From Erigeron canadensis (taxonomy: Eukaryota; Streptophyta; Magnoliopsida; Asterales; Asteraceae), in NCBI RefSeq assembly GCF_010389155.1, contig NC_057766.1:25181516-25245515 (forward strand): a DNA stretch of 64,000 nt. Direction: 5' to 3'. The notes beneath the pieces are model-generated. The model was not told the DNA's origin. It saw only the letters and a list, made by a program, of their open reading frames with translations, and made no database searches. The translations under genes were made by a program, and so were the position numbers. Shown one piece after another: positions 56,459 through 64,000 of the stretch. Each line of letters opens with the position of its first letter. The stretch's first letter is position 1.

Positions 56459-58694
56459 GATTATCTCAAAATTTCCACAAAATTAATCTGTCTGTTTTTG
56501 CTTATCCTCAATCAATATATATCATTCATTCTATCCAACCAAACAAACAAATATCAAAGGAATTCAATTACTAAAATCAGTATTAAATTATTTTTTTCTT
56601 AATTAATTAATTAATTGCTCACTAATTCATATCAAAATGATCATAAATTCATAATCAAACAAACTGATAGCAATTGAATCCAACTGACAGTTAGTAAGTG
56701 ATTATAATCGAAGCTTCTAGATGTATAGATATATATATATATAAACCCTAGATATAGATATACAGATATAAAAAAGAGTATATAACTTCAATATATAGGG
56801 TTTAGAGATATATAGAGATAGAAGTTATAGATATAGATAGGTATATATATACAGTTTGAATTTGTATGTGAGGATTTGTTAGGATTAGTGAGAGAGAGGA
56901 GGATCCAATGATTCTTCGGAAGAAGAAGAAGAAGAAGAAGAGGATGATGACTCCATAAGAAGAAATAGAAATAGAAGATTGGATTCGAGGGTTGGGGGGT
57001 CTTGGAAGTTATAATATGGGCCCATTTTTTTGTTGTACATATGTATCTATATATCTTTGTATTGATATTTTTGAATTTTGTATTTGTTTGATGAGACATA
57101 AATGGTAAAATTAGTTAAGATTTGGAATTTATCTTTTTTTATTAGATTTTTTTTAGCCTTGTTGGAATGTTTGATGGGTTTAATCATAAATGAGTGTAAA
57201 CTATTGGTGGATTTTAACCATAGGTAAGAAATAGTGAGTTAAGTTGAGCATAAGTAATTTAAATTTTACTCAATATTTTAAGTTTGATCCTCATGATTAA
57301 TAGGCCTTAGGGTTTTTTCCTATAAATACTTGTAACGGTTGATGGTTAACATCTCTTTGTTTAGCGTACGTGCAAGTTTTTTTACGAATGGCTAAAGAAA
57401 TAATCAGATCTAGGTCATGGTAATATTCCTGTTAGCTAATTTTTTTTTCCCTGAAACTTTGAGTTTATTGGATGTCATTAGCTTATGTCTTGGTATCCTT
57501 TTGAGTTTCCACTACTAGCAAGCAAAGAGGCCAACTATATATATGATTGAATTCGCTTTATACAATGAATTGGTAGTCTCATACATTCTGCATGTATCAT
57601 ATTTGTAGAACAGTTCCAACATCCCCTCGAATACTTAGGTAGTTAGGATTGGATGAGTAAGGATTCCATGTTGCAAAAAAACCCAGATAGCAAAACTCAA
57701 GCAATAATTCATAATCAAAAAAGTATAACAGATATGAGTTTGTAAACAAATATGGAAATTTTATACGAGATCATCCGTCTGTTTATTTGAACTATTCAAA
57801 ACTTTGTATATACTGGCATGCCTTAATCGCCATATAGATAGAAACCTTACTGACACTTTGGATATATATTCATAAAATAATGTGTATACCGACATACCGT
57901 AGATTATTTTACTAGTATAACTTAATAATACAAATTTCAGTCTTATTTGTCCCAAATAATATTCTTTCATTGTTAAAGGACTGAATTGGAAAAGAAGAAG
58001 GCTTTTTATGCAAGTTTTGGTATGAGTGGGAATAAATAGAAGTAATTATTATGGAAAAGTCGATATTTTTGTGCTTGTGAAACTGTAAATGTTTAGTGCT
58101 AAGTTTAGACTTGATATATAGTTGCTTTGCAACTTCGTTTTTAATTTAATACATCAGTATTTGGTTTGCTACTATTCAATATTTTTTTACTCATCTATAT
58201 TTAACTGGGCTTCATTGTAATTGTTTTTCAATGCTCTCATTATTGACTCATCTCTACTTGTATTTTAACAAGCTAACACCACTAGGCCTGACTCGTTATA
58301 GGTTTATCATGAGGCCATTTGTGTTGACGAGTGAAAAGACATCATATTTTTGGAAAAAAATTTTATTGGGTTAAATGATGGATTTTAGACAAGTGCTGAG
58401 TTAGTTATTTATTGAAGATTTTGTAAGGAATTCTATTGATTAGGATGATATAACGTTCACAAAAACTAATTATAAGTTAAATGATGAATGAGATTATAAC
58501 CCTCATCTCTTCAAATACATAAATCATTTGAATCTTCAACCTTGTGCTCTTGTCACTTTTTCTCCCTACAAACAAGAAGCTACATGTGAATCAAATATAT
58601 AATGCTTTTATTTTATCTTATAATCAAAATATTTTTAGAAATAAATGTGTATTGTAAGTTAAAGCTAATCTTATTAGTGTTACAAATTAGTAAA
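56459..58694. other. ATG13 upstream region and intergenic DNA
   Basis: Presumed ATG13 leader and promoter, with TATA-like runs near 56735 and 56840 and a (GAA)n tract at about 56922-56942. Beyond 57.1 kb no gene is seen. Confidence 0.55.
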
Positions 58695-58818
58695 GGGCTG
58701 TTTGGTTTCTATATGGATAATGTGTGAAAATATGGTGGAATGAAATTTAATGTTAGCAAGAAAAAATAATTTAAATTTCTTACATCGAATTCTCATACAT
58801 TTAGAAATCAAACGACCT
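58695..58818. mobile_element. Small hAT-like MITE
   Basis: Left end GGGCTGTTTGGTTTCTA and right end, inverted, AGGTCGTTTGATTTCTA frame about 124 bp of AT-rich DNA. Similar in end type to the element at 51024-51314 but not the same family. Confidence 0.55.
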
Positions 58819-60321
58819 CAAACTTGTAGATTCAAGATTAAATTTCATCATGTACCCAATTTTATCTTTTTTAGAGTAAAGATATAATGGGCAAATCATA
58901 TTACATGCATGTTAAGGATCAATTAAATTCGAGAAGCCCATTTAATCACTCAATTTGAGATATTGAAGTGTTATGACTTATGAGGGGTACTGGGGTAGTA
59001 CTTAGTAGGGCTAGGAGATGCATGTGTGACCCCAAAACAATATGGCTTCAAACAAACAAGTCCATGTTCCCTCACATGCCTTTTGCTTTGCGGCTTCGCT
59101 TCCGTCGTTGTCTTTTGTTGCTAGCGCAGCTTTTTAGAACCGATACGGCTTTATCCATTTCTTATTAATTATATATATATATATATATATTATATTTAAT
59201 TTATATTTATATTTATATATTGAAACAAGATTTTAAACCGTGTAAACACATGATATTTGTATATCATAGTAATTTGTAAATATATGAATGCTTTATAAGT
59301 ACTTCTAAAAACTTGCTTGAACTAGCACAATATCCCTAGGTTAACTCCGGGTTAAGTATATAAAAGAAATTATTTTTTATATACTACACAACTTAATATA
59401 TGTTTTGATTAACGAATTGAAAAAGAAACTCATATTAATACAAACTAAATAACATTACTATTTACTCAGATATAAGTTTATTATAATTCTCTTAGTAAGT
59501 GTACAACTATTTAATGTATCTTACGAAAATTCTTATGATTTCGTTTAGCAAAACCCTAAAATAAATAAAGCATGTTTTCTAAAAAAGAACCGAAAAAATC
59601 CTTTAAAAGGTAACTTTTTGATTTAACGGTTAATATGTACGGTTAAGATTTACTATTATCTTATATATATATATATACATTAAAAGACAACTGACTTAAT
59701 TGACCAATCACAACTCTCAAATTCTCAAAATTCATTAAATTAGCACATGTCTAAATTAATTTTACACTTTTTGGTTTTCCATCACCAATATATTTTTTTA
59801 AACTTTTTCCCCAAAATAATAATTTATTAAATAAAATAGATAAAATTAAAATTTATGTCTATCCCATATATCCAGCTAATTAAATAAAAAAAAATAACTT
59901 TTATAAATAAAAAAACCAACTTTGTTTACAAGTAGTATTCATTTAACTATAATTATAACTTATCAAATTATCAATGACTTTATATAAAGAAAATAAATAT
60001 CTAGCATATAACCACTAATCAACTATATAATCCAAAACTTTCTTTAAAAAAAAATACAGATAAACTAAATATTTGATAACATATTTAGTCTGGACCCGAC
60101 TTAGATAACATAGTTTGGATCTTTCGTTGTAATATTTGATTCGCACCTTAAAATAAACTAAATATTTTCTAATTTCAAAACTAAATTGTAATACTTTATA
60201 ATCAAATTATAAATAGTACGAGACTTCAAGGGTTAAAATGAAAATTGATCAATATATTATTTTTATATTGCCAATCATTTGTCACATGGCCCACATTTTG
60301 TCATTCACTTTACATATATAA
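58819..60321. other. AT-rich intergenic region
   Basis: No gene. (AT)n run at about 59169-59190. At about 59659 a sequence A|TCTTATATATATATATATAC followed by TTAAAAGACAAC resembles a Helitron 5' end. Confidence 0.5.
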
Positions 60322-60918
60322 CTAGTTATGTAATCCGGGCGTTGCCTCGGGAAACATAACGTTGCTTTCAGAAAGTTTATACAGGTGGAAGATATATTAA
60401 CGCCATTTACCTAACGTTGCTTTCAAAAAGTCTATACAGGCGGAAGATATAACCGTTTTTATCGTATCTAAATGTGTGTTAGATTATGTGTTGTCGTGTA
60501 CAAACATAAGTTATATTAGTCATTGAATAGTTGAAGGGAGAAAACGAATGTTAATAATGTATCAACTATATATTATTAATAATTGGAAAAATGTGACAAA
60601 ACGTGGAAAAAAAAGTGATGAAAACATACTAAAAGTACAATATTATACATCAAATACAAAAAGAAATAGAAAGTACCATATAAATCATTTTAGAAAAAAA
60701 TATAAAAACTTGAGGAGCTAACCTATTAGAAAAAGAACCTGATTTGCAACATTTTTTGTAATTTCCGTTAAACACCCTAATAGAACTTAACGATCGTTAG
60801 CTGATGGGACCGTTATTGCAAAATTATTAACGACATGGACTATAGTTGCACAAAAAGACGGAAACCAAGTAACGAGAATTATATATATATATATAATAAT
60901 AAAAACATAGTATACTAG
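60322..60918 (-). mobile_element. Possible Helitron-like element
   Basis: At the + strand left edge, A|CTAG is followed by GTTATGT ... ACATAAC, a 7-bp stem with a GC-rich inside (CCGGGC / GCCTCGG): a Helitron 3' hairpin and CTAG|T end on the minus strand. The other end, ATAGTATACTAGTC near 60910, resembles but does not match the TC start. A block ACGTTGCTTTC(A/G)... is tandemly repeated at about 60360 and 60414. Confidence 0.4.
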
Positions 60919-62610
60919 TCTTAAAGTAGATTCGTCTTCTTCCCAGTCTTCTTCATCATTTCACCACCCATATATACCTGCAACTCTCTTCTAATTAAAA
61001 TAAAGATTTGTTGTTTAAAGATTTTAAACTATAGAAGGTTTAAACTTTCAAGATCAGTAAGTCTTCCTTATTTTTCTCTTTTTTCAGTAATTAAATGACA
61101 AATATATCATTAAAATAAATATTTTTTTTACATTGTATCAAAATTGAAGTACGGGCATCTGCCCTATTACACCCATGCTAAATCCGTCCCTTCGGTCAAA
61201 TATGTTTTCTTCTTATTTTCCCTTTTGTCCCTAGTAACTCTTGATTAAATATGTTGCATTTTCAGCTGCTACTATGCTTCTCCCCACATACTGTCCGAAT
61301 AAATCTCTTACAAAAATAAATTAAGTTGGGTTTAGTCAACCTGGAGATAAGGCTGCTTTTTACTGGGCTTGCTGGGCCCGTTCTCTGCTGGGCTCACCTA
61401 ATGCACGACCCAAGTAAAATAAATACAAGGAAAATGGGGTCTTCTCTTTTTCTTGTTCACACGGCCCAGAAACAGATAATTGGTGATGGATTTCTGCTCG
61501 TGCCTTTCCCAGACAAATTACTCATACCTAAAATTGAGCAGCTTACGTGCATGTAAGCAAGGTATCTAAACTCCACAAAATTGGGCAGCTTTTTATGTAA
61601 ATTAGGTTCATGACTTCAGTCAAATCTGTCAACCCCAAAAGTGTGGCTTGTTTTGAGCTCTAATATGTTTTGAACCGCTTCACTCAATTATCATTTTAAA
61701 CCGCCTCTTCTTTTAGTTTTAGCTTTTAAATAGCCCCATACGAATCCAAATCATCATTGGACCTACAATTTTCTTATGCAAATAATAAAGGACTAATACG
61801 TATAAAATGAAGTAATAAACATTAAAATGCATTCAAATAACGGATATTAGCCATAAGATATCAACTACAAACAATTCAATATGACATTTTTACCCATATC
61901 AATAATTTTATATATAACCCTCATTTCACACAACTCTTTTGCCCTGCAAGCCTACACTCTCACACAACTCTTCTACCCTAAAGTTCTTTTTTCGTTTTAA
62001 TTAATTTTCATCATGTTTTAAGGCATATATATACAGACAAACAATAAATAGCAGAGAACACAAAAAGAAATATTACTCCTAGCAATTCATACCCAAATCA
62101 ATGACATTGGGTTTATTGGGTAACTCTTTTGATGTATTGGGTGTAATTGGGCTTTAAAAAAACGAGGGGAGCGGGTCTTACACGTAACATCTAAAACAAG
62201 TTTATAACCGTAGCGGGTTCAAACGAGTGGGTCGAGCGGTTTTAGCAACAAAAGATTTTGAGCGATATATAGTTTGTTAGTTCACCACATCTTAAACTCT
62301 TCTTCCACTAGATAGTCTTTTGTGTTGCCGCCATCTTCTTCATTCAACATATGTTTGGATAATCACAGAATCCCATCTTTAATTTATTTAATTTTATTTT
62401 TATTACTATTTTTATTTTTTAGGGTTGTGTTTGTGATTGCTTTTTTTTTTTGTTGAGAAATTCTGATTTTTGCATTGTAAATAAAATCTTACACCTGGAT
62501 TTTCACGGAAGTGTTTGATGAAAAAGCTTTCATATATGTGGTTTTATTTTTGATGAAAAAAGAGATGGAGGATAATTATGGTTAAATTGAAAAGGTAGAT
62601 ACAAGAAACA
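60919..62610. other. Intergenic, no gene
   Basis: A pyrimidine-rich stretch at 60930-60990 looks leader-like but leads to no coding frame. An open frame at 61326-61556 has no recognisable features. Confidence 0.5.
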
Positions 62611-63233
62611 TAAGATTTATGCACAATTTTTAATATTAAAAACATAAAAAGCGATCCATAATGCATTCATGCATGTAATTTCTGTGATATTCGATGCGAA
62701 ATATTTGCAAATATATTTCTTATTTGTAGTCAAAATAAATACACCTATATTGTGGATTGTTATTATTTTTTAATTATATCTTAATTGTTTAGTTTATGAA
62801 AATCTTTTTATATAAAATGAGTAGGTTGACCCGCACCCGTTTGACCCGTACCCCTTTCAACCTGCACCTGTTTTGAACAGTTACCCATACCTGCCCGACC
62901 CGCCCGTTTTTTCAAGCTTAAGAAATATGAGGGAGGGGAGTCGAGCACGTTTGGGTAACTAGGTCAAAACGGGTGCTGGTCGTGGGTGCGGGTTCAAATG
63001 GATCATAAAAGAAAGACGGGTCAGCCCGCTCTTTTTATACAAAAATATTTTCAAAAACTAAACAATCAAGTTAAAAAAATAAATAAATAACAATCCACAA
63101 TACAGGTATATTTGTTTTGACCGTAAATAAGAAATATATTTGCAAATATATCGCATCCAATATCACATAAATTACATATGCATTGTGAATCTGGCTTTTA
63201 TGTTTTAATCTTAAAAATTGTGCATAAACCTTA
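62611..63233. repeat. Large inverted repeat (about 300-bp arms)
   Basis: The left arm from 62611 (TAAGATTTATGCACAATTTT) is mirrored by the right arm ending at 63233. Shared inverted blocks: ATTTGCAAATATATTTCTTA, GTATTGTGGATTGTTATT-like, TGTTTAGTTT, and a GACCCGCACCCGTTTGACC-like block near the centre. Arms look about 80% alike. The loop lies at about 62890-62945. No terminal duplication defined. Confidence 0.85.
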
Positions 63234-64000
63234 GGGGGTAGGGAGTCGGAAGGTTCGTCTCCCTCCAATTATCTAATCAAATTACTACATCTCATTTCAA
63301 CCCTTCAACCTTTTTTAGTGGCAACCATTACTTCCAACCTTTTTCTAAAATTTTCATAATTTATCCTTAACATTATAATTTTTACATAATTAAATTTTTT
63401 TTCAATTTATATATTTTATTAATAACAAAACACATTATGTAATATTAAAAAACACATTACATAATAAAAATAAAAAACACTACATAATTGAAAAAAAAAG
63501 GTTTATACTATGTAAAAAAAAAGGTTATAACGAGCTAAAATAAAAATAAAATAAAATAAACATTACATAAATAAATAAAAAAAGAAATTTACACTATGCC
63601 AAAAAAAAAAAAGTTTGGAAAAACAAACAAAACAGCAAAACTTACCTTTAGCTAAAACAAAAAAGCTTAAAAAAAATCATAAAAAATACATAAAAAAAAA
63701 AGGAAGAAGCTAAAGAAAAAATTTTTCATTTTGCTAGAAAAAAACCAACTAAAAGGTTGGAGAAAAAAAAAAACCAAAAAAAACACATGTTCAGCCCAGT
63801 TTAGGTCCCTAGCGTGTGAAAACTTACATAGTTGGTCCCTGCAACAGTCAGAAACATTTACACCTTCAGTCCTTCTTCCCCCATCTCCCTCCCAGCCTTC
63901 AGCGAGTATCCAGCTCGCCACCTCCAGCCTTCCCTCCATCTCGCCTTAGTGGGGCGGAAGATAATAAGGGCCAAAGGGGGTAATGGTCCCTCCAAATTTT
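63234..64000. other. A-rich intergenic DNA to the window edge
   Basis: Very A-rich with ACATTACATAA repeats near 63420-63570. From 63790 the phrases TTTAGGTCCCTAGCG and TTGGTCCCTGCAAC look like a transposon end continuing beyond the window. Confidence 0.4.

Noticed and set aside
58980..59168. Plus-strand frame of 62 codons after a GC-richer patch
   Set aside because: No family features, no promoter or splice evidence.
61326..61556. Plus-strand frame of 76 codons
   Set aside because: Starts from a non-ATG codon, shows no recognisable domain, and sits in repeat-like GGGCTTGCTGGGCCC text.

Overview
The window is nuclear DNA from a flowering plant, most likely a eudicot. The genes are split by AT-rich GT-AG introns, and their products match plant-specific families: RABH1, a peroxisomal adenine nucleotide carrier, a CYP706-type P450, a plant NEK kinase, a BOLA2-type protein and plant ATG13. 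Introns and spacers carry many short transposable elements. An asterid such as a member of Asteraceae is my guess from the repeat and P450 style; the sequence does not prove it. There is no bacterial, organellar, rRNA, CRISPR or true tRNA content.

Layout. 1-8.3 kb: a TLDc-domain gene (+, 8 exons). 8.3-12.5 kb: a Rab6/RABH1 small GTPase (+, 6 exons). 14.2-19.4 kb: two paralogous single-exon genes for small acidic proteins of unknown function (+). They flank a broken PIF/Harbinger-associated SANT-type gene and a hAT-like element. 21.9-25.4 kb: a peroxisomal ATP/AMP carrier (+, 5 exons), tail to tail with a CYP706-like P450 (-, 2 exons, 26.3-29.2 kb). The P450 intron holds a Tourist-like MITE and a SINE. 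30-40 kb: repeat-rich, gene-free DNA with a Mutator-like element with long inverted repeats, an internally deleted Ty1/copia element with both LTRs, and a cluster of CGACTCG motifs. 40.1-47.0 kb: a NIMA-related kinase (+, 14 coding exons and a spliced 5' leader). 48.6-50.3 kb: a BOLA2-like gene (+, 3 exons). 52.6-56.5 kb: ATG13 (-, 3 exons). 56.5-64 kb: gene-free, with a Helitron-like end and a large inverted repeat.

The genes are ordinary housekeeping and metabolic genes and do not form a cluster or pathway. I rebuilt exon structures by hand from splice sites, reading-frame continuity and family knowledge. All seven multi-exon genes keep an open frame across every junction and give full-length products.

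The least explained coding content is the pair of small proteins at 14.28 and 18.96 kb. Their termini and a promoter block are conserved while their middles have diverged. The best structural finds are SINE copies with 17- and 19-bp perfect target-site duplications, a nonautonomous Helitron with canonical termini, and a Mutator-like element that may carry gene fragments.
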